Assembly (NCBI GenBank): GCA_031180825.1
Contig: JAPSLM010000008.1
Span: 124,001-188,000, forward strand
Length of the DNA stretch: 64,000 nt
Source of the DNA: Paenibacillus sp.
Lineage (GTDB): Bacteria; Bacillota; Bacilli; Paenibacillales; NBRC-103111
Reading direction: 5' to 3'
Positions 25,773 through 35,418 of this stretch are shown in pieces; position 1 is the stretch's first letter; every line of letters starts with the position of its first letter. Position numbers and translations under genes: made by a program. Under the pieces are notes generated by a model that was given only the letters and a program-made list of their open reading frames with translations, had not been told where the DNA came from and did not search any database.

Positions 25773-26582
25773 CTATATAATATTCGGAACCTGCCAAACG
25801 ACAGGCGTCACCTTGATTTGCTCGTTCAGCCATCCTTGGGCGATCATCTTGAACATCCGCGGATCGCCGCTGCAAAAAAACTGATGAACCGGCAGCTTGT
25901 TGGAGGTCGCCAGCATCCCTTTGTGATACAGGATCGTGCTGATTTCCCGCGCGGTCTCCTCGGCCGAGTTAATCAGGGTTACATGCGGTCCCATGACCTC
26001 AGCAATCGTATCCGCAAGAAACGGGTAATGCGTACACCCGAGAATCAGACAGTCCATCGGGGATTCCTTCAGCTCGCTAAGCGATTCCTCGACGACCTGC
26101 CGGGTTTGCTCGCCGCGGAATACGCCCTTTTCGACCAAAGGCACGAACAAAGGACAAGCCCGGCTCACGATTTCGATGTGAGGCGAAATTTGACGCAGCG
26201 CCGTTTCGTAGGCGTTGCTCTGGATGGTTCCGATCGTCCCGATGACGCCGATCTTCTGGTTGCGGGTCATTTTGATCGCTGCCCGGGCTCCGGGATGAAT
26301 GACGCCGACCACGGGAACGGCCAATCTGGCGCGAATCTCCTCCAAGGCGACGGCCGTTGCCGTATTGCAGGCGATGACCACCATTTTGGGGTGAAACTGA
26401 AGCAAATAATCGACGATCTGATGCGTGAAGCGAGTAACCTCCTCGGCCGGCCTCGGCCCGTAAGGCGTTCGGGCGGTATCTCCGAAATAAATGATTTTCT
26501 CCTGCGGCAATTGACGCATGACCTCTTTGACCACCGTCAATCCGCCGACTCCTGAATCCAATATGGCTATCGCTTGCTGCAC
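25773..26582 (-). CDS. racE: Glutamate racemase
   Basis: A 269-residue enzyme that makes D-glutamate for peptidoglycan. D9 in LDSGVGG, the catalytic cysteine C72 in ACNTAT, and the second catalytic cysteine in GCTHYPF (near 185) are all present. Length is normal. Start is GTG 26582 with AAAGGAA upstream. It is followed after 69 bases by the M14 peptidase gene on the same strand, possibly co-transcribed. Confidence 0.95.
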   Translation of the reverse strand: MQQAIAILDSGVGGLTVVKEVMRQLPQEKIIYFGDTARTPYGPRPAEEVTRFTHQIVDYLLQFHPKMVVIACNTATAVALEEIRARLAVPVVGVIHPGARAAIKMTRNQKIGVIGTIGTIQSNAYETALRQISPHIEIVSRACPLFVPLVEKGVFRGEQTRQVVEESLSELKESPMDCLILGCTHYPFLADTIAEVMGPHVTLINSAEETAREISTILYHKGMLATSNKLPVHQFFCSGDPRMFKMIAQGWLNEQIKVTPVVWQVPNII

Positions 26583-26716
26583 GGTTATTCGCTTCCTTTA
26601 TCTTGGTCTGTTCACTTCTAGGTTTATGGTATGTAGAGCGAGTAGGAAAGGTGTCCGGTGCGGCTTGTTCCGCCGTTCGGATCATTTTATCTTAACAGAC
26701 CCCGGCCAAAAATAAA

Positions 26717-26734
26717 ACCCGCCCTGAGGCGGGT
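26717..26734 (-). terminator. Terminator after the polysaccharide deacetylase gene
   Basis: On the minus strand ACCCGCC (26734-26728) pairs with GGCGGGT (26723-26717) across a 4-base loop, followed by TTTATTTTTGG. Confidence 0.8.
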
Positions 26735-26766
26735 CACGGCTCAAAATGAAGCGTGCCGGACGAAAA

Positions 26767-27936
26767 CTACTTCGGAGGCTCGATATCGCTTAACAGCGCA
26801 AACTCGTAGCCCGCTTTTTTGACGGCTTTGACGATTTTATCCAGCGCCTGGATGTTTTCCGGCGACCCTTGATGCATTAAAATAATGTTGCCGTCGTGCA
26901 AATTGTTCATGATATCGTTATAGGGGTCCTCTGCGCCGTTCTTGCGGGGCTCCCAGTCGCGCATGGCCGTAGACCAGAAGACGGACGTGTACCCCATTTC
27001 GGATACCATTTTCAATAAGTGCATATTGTAGCGGCCGTACGGGAAACGAAAATAAGGCTGGATGTCCTTTCCCGTTACTTCTTTATAAAGCTTCTCGTAA
27101 TCTTCGATTTCTTTGCGCACCTGTTCGTCGGTTTGCGTATTCATATCCGTATGCGTCATCGTGTGATTGGCGACCAGATGCCCGTCGTCCACGAGCGTCC
27201 GGATGAAATCGGGATTTTTCTTGACGTTGTAGCCCGCGATAAAGAAATTCGCCTTCACCTTGTTGTCCTTCAGCGACTTCACCAGCGTGTCGATATCTCC
27301 GAGCGGGCCGCCGGTATCGATAGTCAAATATACTTTTTTCCCGGTCCCGACCCAGAGCGCCTTCATGTCCTTCGTATAGCTTTTCGTTTCCGCCGGAAAA
27401 TTCGGGACTTGGCCTTTGGGCTTCTTCATGTAATACCACGAGAGCGCCTTGCGGTCTCCGGTTCCTGTCGCCGGCGGTTCCTTCGGTTTGCCGTCCGTGA
27501 CGGCTCCTGCCGGATTTTTCGGTCCGGATGCGCCCGCTTTGCCGTTATCGGAGACAGCTCCTGCTGCGCCGGACGTCTGGCTTTGCTTGTCCGCAGGCTC
27601 GGGCGGGTTCGCTTTGTCCTTCGCCGCCTTCGCATCTTGCGCCTCTTTCGCTTTTGCTTCTTTCGTCTCTTTCTCTTTCTCCGCTTTCGCTTCCTTGGCC
27701 GACTCCGGTTTGACGGAGGTCGCCGGCGGGGCCGGGACACCCGGAGAATCGCCCGCAGTACCGGACTGCTTCTTGGAATCAACCGGTTTCTTTGAATCGG
27801 CCGGTTCCGGCGTTTCCGCCGGTTTCGGCTGGTCAGTCGGCGCGAGCGGCTCGGCGGCGCGTTCGCTGCTGCAAGCGGCAAGCATGAGAGACAATGCCGC
27901 GGCAAGCATCCAAGTCGCCTTTGTCTTGTTGTTCAT
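26767..27936 (-). CDS. Polysaccharide deacetylase (NodB/PdaA-like) lipoprotein
   Basis: A 389-residue exported protein. A lipoprotein signal ends at LMLAAC (Cys22). Residues ~25-165 form a low-complexity Lys/Glu/Ala/Pro linker, then a NodB homology domain. Zinc motif HTMTH, RFPYG, RDWEP and ILMHQ are present. Motif 1, normally TFDDG, reads TIDTGG: the catalytic-base Asp is kept but the metal-side Asp is Thr. PdaA-type muramic-acid deacetylases also deviate here. ATG 27936 follows GGGGA. Probably acts on wall polysaccharide; activity is uncertain given the motif change. Confidence 0.82.
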   Translation of the reverse strand: MNNKTKATWMLAAALSLMLAACSSERAAEPLAPTDQPKPAETPEPADSKKPVDSKKQSGTAGDSPGVPAPPATSVKPESAKEAKAEKEKETKEAKAKEAQDAKAAKDKANPPEPADKQSQTSGAAGAVSDNGKAGASGPKNPAGAVTDGKPKEPPATGTGDRKALSWYYMKKPKGQVPNFPAETKSYTKDMKALWVGTGKKVYLTIDTGGPLGDIDTLVKSLKDNKVKANFFIAGYNVKKNPDFIRTLVDDGHLVANHTMTHTDMNTQTDEQVRKEIEDYEKLYKEVTGKDIQPYFRFPYGRYNMHLLKMVSEMGYTSVFWSTAMRDWEPRKNGAEDPYNDIMNNLHDGNIILMHQGSPENIQALDKIVKAVKKAGYEFALLSDIEPPK

Positions 27937-28019
27937 CGCTGTTCCCCATTTCGTTGATCGTGGAGTCATTTGGTCCGGTCGGAAATCCATTGATCGAACG
28001 CGAATAATTGTTCGTATAT

Positions 28020-28048
28020 ATTTTACCAAACGGCATAACATGTGGCAA
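28020..28048 (-). promoter_or_regulatory. Predicted promoter of the deacetylase gene
   Basis: On the minus strand TTGCCA (28048-28043) and TAAAAT (28025-28020) have an exact 17-base spacer, about 85 bases upstream of the start. The rest of 27937-28180 shows no gene. Confidence 0.55.
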
Positions 28049-28180
28049 ACCAACGAATACCGCCGCCCATTCGCGCCAAGCGATGATTTCCATCCGTGAA
28101 TACTCTCCCTTTCCCCTTCCTCCGCATTGCATCCCGCCGGTCTGATATGTTTCAAAGCTCTTGTTGTTACGCACCATACA

Positions 28181-28211
28181 AAAGACCCCTGCAGTAAATG
28201 CAGAGGTCTTT
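28181..28211 (-). terminator. Terminator after the subtilase gene
   Basis: AAAGACC.CTGCA arms (28181-28193 with 28199-28211, one mismatch) form a 13-bp hairpin with a 5-base loop, followed by TTTTG on the minus strand. Confidence 0.8.
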
Positions 28212-28262
28212 CGGTCTTTCAGCCGGTGCGCATCGCACAAGGCCGAAATAAGCGGCCTTCGC

Positions 28263-31200
28263 TTACTTGATCGTAATGTTGTGCACCGCCGTAGTTTGAG
28301 CCCCTTTATCGTCGGTGACGGTCAACTGCACCGTATAAGTTCCGGCGGCGGCAAAACGGTGCTTCGCTTTGACGCCGGTGGCCGTTCCGCCGTCGCCGAA
28401 CCGCCATTCGTAACGGACGATCTTTCCGTCCGCATCGCGGGAGGAAGAGCCGTTGAACGTAACCTGCTGCTTCTTCTTCGCCGTATCCGGCGCAGAAATG
28501 ACCGCTACCGGCGGCACGTTGTCCGGAGGCTGGGTGCCGGTGACGTACACTTTGCCGGGCGCTTCGAATTCCGCTTGGTTGCCTGCCCGATCCCAGACGC
28601 GGACGACGACGACTCCGCCGTTAAGCACTAAGGACGACGGCGTCTGATAAGTTCCCTCGTAATGTCCCGGTCTCGTTTCCGTCAACGGAATCTCGTTACG
28701 CGCTTTGCCGCTCAGCAGAAGCGGCAATTCGACGCGGAAGGAGGCATTCAGGCCGGGCGCGCTGTCGAAGGATACATGAAGCGGCTCTCCTGCAGTAAGA
28801 CGAACATCGGCTGCAGGGGAAAGGTTATTGATTTGCGGCAGCGACAAATCGACGTACACGGCGCGGGTAACGGTCGTTTCATTGTCGGCAAGGTCTTTCG
28901 CCGTTACCGTAACAAGGTTATGGCCCTGATTGATCAAAATGCGGTGGGCAAAGGTGCCGTCACTGCCGACGTCGGCCTGCTGCCCGTTCACCGTCAGCGA
29001 TCCCAAGAACTGGTCGGCTGCCGTCCCTGTAACATGAAGCGCCTCGCTATTGGTTCTTGCTCCCTCCGCCGGAGTGAGAACGACCAATTCGGGCGGCGTT
29101 TGGTCCAGCGTGACGGTAACGGGCTCCGAACGGTCGGTCGCCTTGCCGCCCACGACCGCCTCGGCGCTCAGCAGGTTTGCCCCGGGCTTAAGCTGCACGC
29201 TCAAGCTGAACTGTCCGTTCTGCACGGTAGCGGCTCCGGCAGGCTCCGTTCCGTTATACAAGCGGATGGTCGCTCCGTTCGCCGGGGAAGTTCCCGTGAC
29301 GGTGACGGTCGGCTGCTTCGTATAGAAATCATCCGCAGGCTCCGTTATGACAGGTGCGTTCACCGGATAGCGAACGACCGCACGGATCATGTAGTTTCCT
29401 TCCTCTTTGGGAGAAGCGCTCCACACGCCGCCGACGCGCTGCCAGCTGCGCAGGGCATTCTTGCCATTCTCATCGGTTGCAAGTCCCGGCGTATTCGGAT
29501 TGGCGAATGTCTGGATATAGACGACATAGAAGTCGCCTTCTACCGTCACAGGCTCGGCCAATTCCAGCGTCGTCCATTGGTTGTTGCGAAGCGCGGTGCC
29601 GTCGAACGGACCGGCGAGCTGACGTCCGGGAGCCCCGCCGTCGCCGGAAGCGTCATAAATGGCGTATTGGAACGCCGTCCCGCCCGGCTGCGGCCACTCC
29701 GTATTCCAGAAACGGAGCGATACGCCCGTCACTTGAGCGGAACCCGACTCCGGCGTCATCCGGACGGCCCAGGCATTGTTGGCCGCATTGAAAGCTCTCG
29801 CATTCTCCGGCGTGCCGTCGTCGTAGGCGATTTCCCCCGGGAAGCCGATGAACGGCTTCAGAGCGACCGGAAGCTCCACGGTGCCATTCGGGGTAACGGT
29901 GACTTGGGCCGTTTTGCCGTAGTAATCTTGTGCCGAAACGGAAAGCGTATAGCTGCCTTCCATCACATCCAGATTAAACGCGCCATAGACATTCGTCGTT
30001 ACCGGGGCGACTCTCGGGTCTTCCAGCAGAACGACGACCGCGCCCGCAACCGGCTGGCCGGTACGCTCATCCGTCACGGTGCCGTTAATTTGACCGTGCG
30101 GAATGGTTTCCAGATTAAAGTTGGCTTTGACGTCGGTCCCGTCGGTAATCGTCACGGACTGGGTCCGGGGATAATACCCGTAAGCTTCCGCCTTCAGCGT
30201 GAAATTGCCGGCTACATGAGTCAAGCTGTAGCGTCCGGTAGAGGCATCCGTTTTGACGGAACGGCCGGTCTCCAGCACGGTAACGGTTGCGCTGGCAGGC
30301 AAGCTCTCTGTTCCTACGCTCTCGTTGTTCACCACAGGCTTGAACTCGCTTTTCTCGGTTCTCGAAATCTTGTACAGCGGATTGTCATACACGGGCTTCG
30401 GCTTTTCCAGGTTCAGCTCGGGTGCCGTATTCTGCGTCTCGACGGCGGTAGTAACATTCAGCACTTGGAAATTGTCAATGTACCAGCCCGCTTTCGAAAC
30501 GCTGTTGTCGCTCTTCAGCCTGAAGCGGATTTGCACTTCTTTTCCGGTGTATTTGTCCAGATTGTAGTAGACGGGACTCCACTGCTTTCCGCTCGTGTTA
30601 TGCGAAAATTTGCCCAGCTCGGACCAAGTGTCTCCCCCGTTTGTCGATATTTCCACATATCCGTAATCGTAGCCGCTTTCGATTTCAAACCAGTGCTGGA
30701 ACGCCAGCGTTGCATTCGTCACGTTCGTCAGATTGATGCCCGGAGAAACCAGCGAGGCGTCGGCGCCGTTCTCGTAGGTCCCGTCCAGATCCGTTCCCCA
30801 TACGTTAGGCCGGGATACGGCTTCAGCCGGTCCGGGAGCGGCGGGCACCCCGCGTTCCCATTCGTCTTTGGCTCCGCCGTGGGTCCAGCCGTTATCCGTA
30901 TTCGAATCGAAAGAGTCGCCGAACAGGACGACAGGGCGGCGAACGGTCAGCGAGGCTTCGTTCGACTTGACGCTTTCGTTGCCGCTGTAATCTTGGGCGG
31001 TCACGGTATAATAGTAGGTGGTATTCTCCGCCGTATTCGTATCGGTATACGTTGCCGACGTTACCGTGCCGATGGCTTCGTAGCCTGTGCCGGAGCGCGT
31101 AGAACGGTACACCTTATACTGCTTCAAATCCTCATCGGCCGGCGGTGTCCAAGTCAGCGTGACATTGCCGACAGGATCCGCCGAGGCGCTCAAGCTGCCG

Positions 31201-33626
31201 GGAGCTGCCGGGGCGGTTTGATCCGGAGGCTGAATGGAAAGATCATCGATATACCATCCCGCCTTCTGCATCGAGGCGTCGCTGGTCAGATTAAACATCA
31301 GGGAAATTTCTTGGCCCGCATACGGCTTCAAGTCCACATACTGCGTTTTCCAGCCCCCGCTGTTTCCCGTAAAGGTCAACACAGGCACAAAAGCATCGTC
31401 GCTGGTCTTGGAAGCGATGTACACTTTGCCGAAGTCGATATTATTTTCCAAGTCGTACCAATGCTTAAAGGAAAGCACCGCTCCTTCCGGACTTGCCGTA
31501 AGATCGATTGGCGGGGCAAGCAAGTAGGAGTTGGCGTTGGCCGGGTAAGTGCCCTTCAGATTGGTAGCGACAACCTTTTGCCCGGAATAGGCGCGTCCCG
31601 GACCGCTGCTCGGAACTCCCCAAGCCCAACTTCCCCCTTGGCCACCCGTGGTAAAGCCCAGATTGTCGGTCTCGAAATCTTGAAAATAGCCCGGCTTGAC
31701 GCCGCTGGATACCGGGATCTTGTAGACGCTGCTGTTAAAGCCGTTGTTGCCGTAATCGTTCACGCGGATATAGTATTCCAGCCCTTGCGTATCAAGCAGA
31801 AACGCAGGGATCGTTGCTTCATAAGTTCCATCCTTGGTGTCCCCCGATTTGCGTTCCATCGGAATGTACGTATAATGATCGGTTCCTGCAACTTTGGCAA
31901 ACAATTCGACGGCGTTCACGGCCACGTTATCGGTAACGCGGGCGGACACCCGGGCGTCCAGCCCCTTGAACACGAGAGTTAACGGCGTATGCTCCAATAC
32001 GGGGGCTTCGTCATCGTCTCCGGCGGTCACGACCTTGCCGGATACCGTACCGACTCCCTCCAGCACGGACCCTACCGCATCAAGCGCGTTGACGATACCG
32101 TGACCGTATCCGTTGTTCGGCGAAACGGGGTACTGGCTGTCCGTACGCTTGGTGGCCGTATCCATAATGATTTGTTCGAGCTGGTCCACGGTCAAGGAAT
32201 GATTGGCTTGCAGCAGAAGCGCAGCAATCGCGGTCGTATGCGGGCCGGCCATCGAGGTGCCGTTCCAGCCCCCCTCATATTTTCCGCCCGGAACGGAAGA
32301 ACGGATATTCACCCCGGGAGCCGATACTTCCGGTTTAATTTCCCCGTAAGGCGAAGGACCGAGGAGCGAGAAATCGGCCAAATTTTTGTTGATGTCGGTC
32401 GCACCGGTGGCGAACGCTTCGGGATAATTGGCCGGATTGGATACGGAGCCCGGTCCGCCGGGATTCGTAGCTCTCTTGTTCCCTGCGGAGAATTCGGGGA
32501 AAATTTGCGCGTCCCGCCAGGCTTGAACCATCGGCCGGAACCATTCGTCCAGCCCGGGTCCGCCGCCCCAAGAGTTGTTCACGACATCCGGCGCCAGCTC
32601 GGGATGCAGATTACCTTGCGCATCCTTGGGAGCAAGCAGCCATTGGGCTCCGTCAAGAATAATGGCGTCGGTCGTGCTCGGATTGAAAATGCGCACCGCG
32701 ATCCATTTGGCCCCGGGGGCGACGCCGATTTGGTTCGTACCGTTCTCTTCCGAACCGACCATCGTGCCCATCGTATGGGTACCATGGCCGTCCGAGTCTG
32801 CCGGCAGCGGCGCTCTGCTGTGGGGGTCGTACCAGCTCAGCTCCGGATTCACGACGTTCCCGGAAGAATCCAGCCCCCGCCACTTGCGCTTCAGCGCGGG
32901 ATGCGTATACTCCACGCCCGAATCCAGATTGGCTACAACGATACCCGTGCCGTCGATGCCCTTGGACCACACCTCGGGAGCGTTGACCTGCGAGATGTTC
33001 CACTCGACATTGTCCGGCTTGATTACATCCGTTTTCACGCTGTCCTTTTGGACTGCATCCGTTTTCGCCTCGGCCTCTTTGTCGATTTCCACTTTGTCCA
33101 GAAACCGCTCTTCATTCGGCAAAATCTTGTCGACCTCGGGGAGCTGGGCGATATTCTCCATGACGGATTTGCTGCTCGTTACCGCCATGGCGTTGACAAT
33201 AAAGAAGCTTTTATAATCCTTAACTCCCCCCTGCTCAAGCTCTTTCTTCAGATAATGTTCCAAGGATTGCTGCGAGCGGGAAGCCGTTTCGCGGAGCGAG
33301 CTGACAACGGAGCTCCGTCTGGCCAGCTTGATGGCGGCCGGCGTGGCCTTTTCGGCAGTTAATTTTTGCAGGGCATTGTTGGAGACGGCTGTCGTATCCG
33401 CCTGCTCTTTCATTTTAACGAGGTAAGTGACGTATTCGTCTTCGGTAAACTGGTTGCTGAGCTTGGAAGATACTTTTTCGGCGGCGATACGGGGAGAGCT
33501 TGAATTGAGATCCGTCTTTTGAGAAACGCTTGTGTTGTCGGCACTGGCCGGGTAATTGAAGGTTAGCGAAAGGATAATGGCCATCCCCAGGGAAAGATGC
33601 TTACCTAACTTTTTGTGCTTCAACAA
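28263..33626 (-). CDS. Secreted multidomain S8 serine peptidase (bacillopeptidase F-like)
   Basis: A 1787-residue exported subtilase. Signal peptide 1-29; I9-like propeptide ~55-180; catalytic domain ~205-525 with D235 (NLDSGV), H281 (DGHGTH), oxyanion Asn near 351 (NNSWGG) and S458 (NGTSMAGP). After this come two MAM/choice-of-anchor-J-like modules of the immune-inhibitor-A type (~650-795 and ~900-1050) separated by an Fn3 domain, two carboxypeptidase-regulatory-like beta domains, Big-like repeats and a C-terminal PKD domain. No LPXTG or SLH anchor is seen, so it may be released. Start is TTG 33626, ten bases after AAAGGAG; an ATG at 33633 is out of frame. The domain order resembles Bpr but is longer. 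Confidence 0.92.
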   Translation of the reverse strand: MLKHKKLGKHLSLGMAIILSLTFNYPASADNTSVSQKTDLNSSSPRIAAEKVSSKLSNQFTEDEYVTYLVKMKEQADTTAVSNNALQKLTAEKATPAAIKLARRSSVVSSLRETASRSQQSLEHYLKKELEQGGVKDYKSFFIVNAMAVTSSKSVMENIAQLPEVDKILPNEERFLDKVEIDKEAEAKTDAVQKDSVKTDVIKPDNVEWNISQVNAPEVWSKGIDGTGIVVANLDSGVEYTHPALKRKWRGLDSSGNVVNPELSWYDPHSRAPLPADSDGHGTHTMGTMVGSEENGTNQIGVAPGAKWIAVRIFNPSTTDAIILDGAQWLLAPKDAQGNLHPELAPDVVNNSWGGGPGLDEWFRPMVQAWRDAQIFPEFSAGNKRATNPGGPGSVSNPANYPEAFATGATDINKNLADFSLLGPSPYGEIKPEVSAPGVNIRSSVPGGKYEGGWNGTSMAGPHTTAIAALLLQANHSLTVDQLEQIIMDTATKRTDSQYPVSPNNGYGHGIVNALDAVGSVLEGVGTVSGKVVTAGDDDEAPVLEHTPLTLVFKGLDARVSARVTDNVAVNAVELFAKVAGTDHYTYIPMERKSGDTKDGTYEATIPAFLLDTQGLEYYIRVNDYGNNGFNSSVYKIPVSSGVKPGYFQDFETDNLGFTTGGQGGSWAWGVPSSGPGRAYSGQKVVATNLKGTYPANANSYLLAPPIDLTASPEGAVLSFKHWYDLENNIDFGKVYIASKTSDDAFVPVLTFTGNSGGWKTQYVDLKPYAGQEISLMFNLTSDASMQKAGWYIDDLSIQPPDQTAPAAPGSLSASADPVGNVTLTWTPPADEDLKQYKVYRSTRSGTGYEAIGTVTSATYTDTNTAENTTYYYTVTAQDYSGNESVKSNEASLTVRRPVVLFGDSFDSNTDNGWTHGGAKDEWERGVPAAPGPAEAVSRPNVWGTDLDGTYENGADASLVSPGINLTNVTNATLAFQHWFEIESGYDYGYVEISTNGGDTWSELGKFSHNTSGKQWSPVYYNLDKYTGKEVQIRFRLKSDNSVSKAGWYIDNFQVLNVTTAVETQNTAPELNLEKPKPVYDNPLYKISRTEKSEFKPVVNNESVGTESLPASATVTVLETGRSVKTDASTGRYSLTHVAGNFTLKAEAYGYYPRTQSVTITDGTDVKANFNLETIPHGQINGTVTDERTGQPVAGAVVVLLEDPRVAPVTTNVYGAFNLDVMEGSYTLSVSAQDYYGKTAQVTVTPNGTVELPVALKPFIGFPGEIAYDDGTPENARAFNAANNAWAVRMTPESGSAQVTGVSLRFWNTEWPQPGGTAFQYAIYDASGDGGAPGRQLAGPFDGTALRNNQWTTLELAEPVTVEGDFYVVYIQTFANPNTPGLATDENGKNALRSWQRVGGVWSASPKEEGNYMIRAVVRYPVNAPVITEPADDFYTKQPTVTVTGTSPANGATIRLYNGTEPAGAATVQNGQFSLSVQLKPGANLLSAEAVVGGKATDRSEPVTVTLDQTPPELVVLTPAEGARTNSEALHVTGTAADQFLGSLTVNGQQADVGSDGTFAHRILINQGHNLVTVTAKDLADNETTVTRAVYVDLSLPQINNLSPAADVRLTAGEPLHVSFDSAPGLNASFRVELPLLLSGKARNEIPLTETRPGHYEGTYQTPSSLVLNGGVVVVRVWDRAGNQAEFEAPGKVYVTGTQPPDNVPPVAVISAPDTAKKKQQVTFNGSSSRDADGKIVRYEWRFGDGGTATGVKAKHRFAAAGTYTVQLTVTDDKGAQTTAVHNITIK

Positions 33627-33828
33627 TATTCATCCGCTCCTTTGACTTGGTTTCAGCAAATTCATGGCATCCTTCAGAGAGAACATCTGCGGATCTGGCT
33701 GCTTGCAAGTCATGCCTTACCGGAATGTGAGTTTGCGGACAATCACCTCCAAGCAGGGACGAAGCAAGAAATTCGTTTGTTGAAGCATATCCCTATGAGA
33801 TTGTAATAGAGTAAATGATAATGATGAT

Positions 33829-33857
33829 AGTATAATATTGTAAATTCATATTAACAA
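33829..33857 (-). promoter_or_regulatory. Predicted promoter of the subtilase gene, with a long leader
   Basis: On the minus strand TTGTTA (33857-33852) and TATACT (33834-33829) have a 17-base spacer. Transcription would start near 33822, giving a leader of about 195 bases. A GATAATGATGATAG run (33817-33830) abuts the -10 and weakly resembles a Fur box. The leader has a GGAGGTG followed by a 9-codon frame but no riboswitch that I recognise. Confidence 0.5.
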
Positions 33858-33908
33858 GGACATTTATGTAAATTTATACAATAAAATAAGAAAATGGTAT
33901 GCAAGCAC

Positions 33909-33957
33909 TACAAAAAGCGCTCGAAGAGAGCGTTAATCCTGTCTCTTTGAGCGCCTG
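33909..33957 (-). terminator. Terminator after the GH4 glycosidase gene
   Basis: On the minus strand GCGCTC-AAGAGA pairs with TCTCTT-CGAGCGC and is followed by TTTTTG. It lies about 45 bases past the stop. Confidence 0.8.
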
Positions 33958-34001
33958 AACCATTTCAATATATCTTATTTACCATACTTTCGACAGCTTA
34001 T

Positions 34002-35300
34002 TTAGCGATATTTCGGCAGCCAATCGCCATGCGCCTCGATCAGATCGTCGCACAGCGCCACGATGTCGTCCATCGACAGCTCTGCGGACGTATGCGGGTC
34101 CAGCAGCGCGGCATGGTAGATGTGCTCCTTTTTGCCGGTAATGGCCGCCTCCAGCGTCAGCAGCTGAGTATTGATGTTCGTGCGGTTCAGCGCGGCAAGC
34201 TGCGGCGGCAGGTCTCCGACATACGTCGGCGTCACCCCGCTCGCATCGACAAGGCACGGCACCTCGACGCACGCTTCCTTCGGCAAATTCGGAATGAGTC
34301 CGGTATTCATCACGTTGCCGCCGATCTTGAACGGCTTATCCGTTTCCATCGCTTCGAACATATACGATGCGTACTCGTTCGAGCGGCTGTGGGTCAGGCT
34401 CTTGTCGTTGACAAGCTCTTCGCGCATCGTCTTCCATTTCTCGATCTGATGAATGCAGCGGCGCGGGTATTCGTCCAGCGGAATATTGAACCGCTCGATC
34501 AGCTCGGGATACTTCCTTTTGATAAAATAAGGATGGTATTCCGCGTTATGCTCCGAGGACTCCGTCACATAATAACCGAAACGGAACATCAGCTCGTAGC
34601 GCACCATGTCCCGGTGCGTTTCCTTCTGCTTCTCCAAAGCGCGGCGCTTGATCTCGGGATACAGGTCTGCGCCGTCCTTCGTCACTTCCAGCAGCCAGGC
34701 CATATGATTGATGCCTGCGATCTTCGCCTGCACCCCTTCGCCGTCCATCTCCAAGCTGCGGAACAGATACGGCACGCAAGCCTGCACGCTGTGACAGAGC
34801 CCCACCGTCTTCACGCCGCCGTATGTAATCATCGCATTGGTCAAGACCGCCATCGGGTTCGTATAATTGAAAAACCAGGCGTCCGGGCAAACCTCCTGCA
34901 TGTCCCTGGCAAAATCCAGCATGACCGGAATGGTGCGCAAATTCCGAAAAATGCCGCCGATCCCTACCGTATCGGCAATCGTTTGACGAAGGCCGTACTT
35001 CTTGGGAACTTCAAAATCCGTAATCGTACAAGGATCGTACCCGCCGACCTGGATGGCGTTGACGACATATTTCGCGCCGCGCAGCGCTTCCTTCCTGTCC
35101 GTATACGCTTTTACCCGGCAGCCGCTGCCGAGCGAGCTTTTCAGATTGTTCAGCATGTTCTCGGAATCCTTCAGCCGTTCCAAGTCGATGTCGAACAACG
35201 CCAGCTCGAACTCCTGCAGCGCCGGCGTGAGCATTACGTCGCCGAGCACGTTCTTGGCAAACACGGTACTGCCTGCCCCAAGAAAAGTAATCTTTGCCAT
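34002..35300 (-). CDS. Family 4 glycosidase (alpha-galactosidase/alpha-glucosidase, MelA-like)
   Basis: A 432-residue NAD- and Mn-dependent glycosidase. The Rossmann motif FLGAGSTVF is at residues 6-14. The metal-site cysteine and asparagine lie in NYTNPMAV and GLCHSVQ, and GINHMAWL follows, as in MelA. GH4 enzymes hydrolyse alpha-galactosides or alpha-glucosides by an oxidation-elimination mechanism inside the cell. ATG 35300 follows GGGGAGG by nine bases. No sugar transporter is adjacent, so the substrate is open. Confidence 0.9.
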   Translation of the reverse strand: MAKITFLGAGSTVFAKNVLGDVMLTPALQEFELALFDIDLERLKDSENMLNNLKSSLGSGCRVKAYTDRKEALRGAKYVVNAIQVGGYDPCTITDFEVPKKYGLRQTIADTVGIGGIFRNLRTIPVMLDFARDMQEVCPDAWFFNYTNPMAVLTNAMITYGGVKTVGLCHSVQACVPYLFRSLEMDGEGVQAKIAGINHMAWLLEVTKDGADLYPEIKRRALEKQKETHRDMVRYELMFRFGYYVTESSEHNAEYHPYFIKRKYPELIERFNIPLDEYPRRCIHQIEKWKTMREELVNDKSLTHSRSNEYASYMFEAMETDKPFKIGGNVMNTGLIPNLPKEACVEVPCLVDASGVTPTYVGDLPPQLAALNRTNINTQLLTLEAAITGKKEHIYHAALLDPHTSAELSMDDIVALCDDLIEAHGDWLPKYR

Positions 35301-35418
35301 CTTCTTTTGCCTCCCCGCGTGTGGAAACGTCATTGTCTTGCCTGCTTTGACTATACTCCGCTTCGCCGGGAATGCATATGGATACTAGCCACTTTCATAT
35401 GGACAAATGTAGTTCGTC

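Noticed and set aside
28662-31982. 1106-codon plus-strand frame
   Set aside because: Entirely antisense to the subtilase gene, which has clear domains and catalytic residues. The plus-strand protein is arginine-rich with no recognisable motif.
33817-33830. Fur box at the subtilase promoter
   Set aside because: The GATAAT-type repeat matches the second half of a Fur box at about four of seven positions. It is mentioned under the promoter but not called a site.
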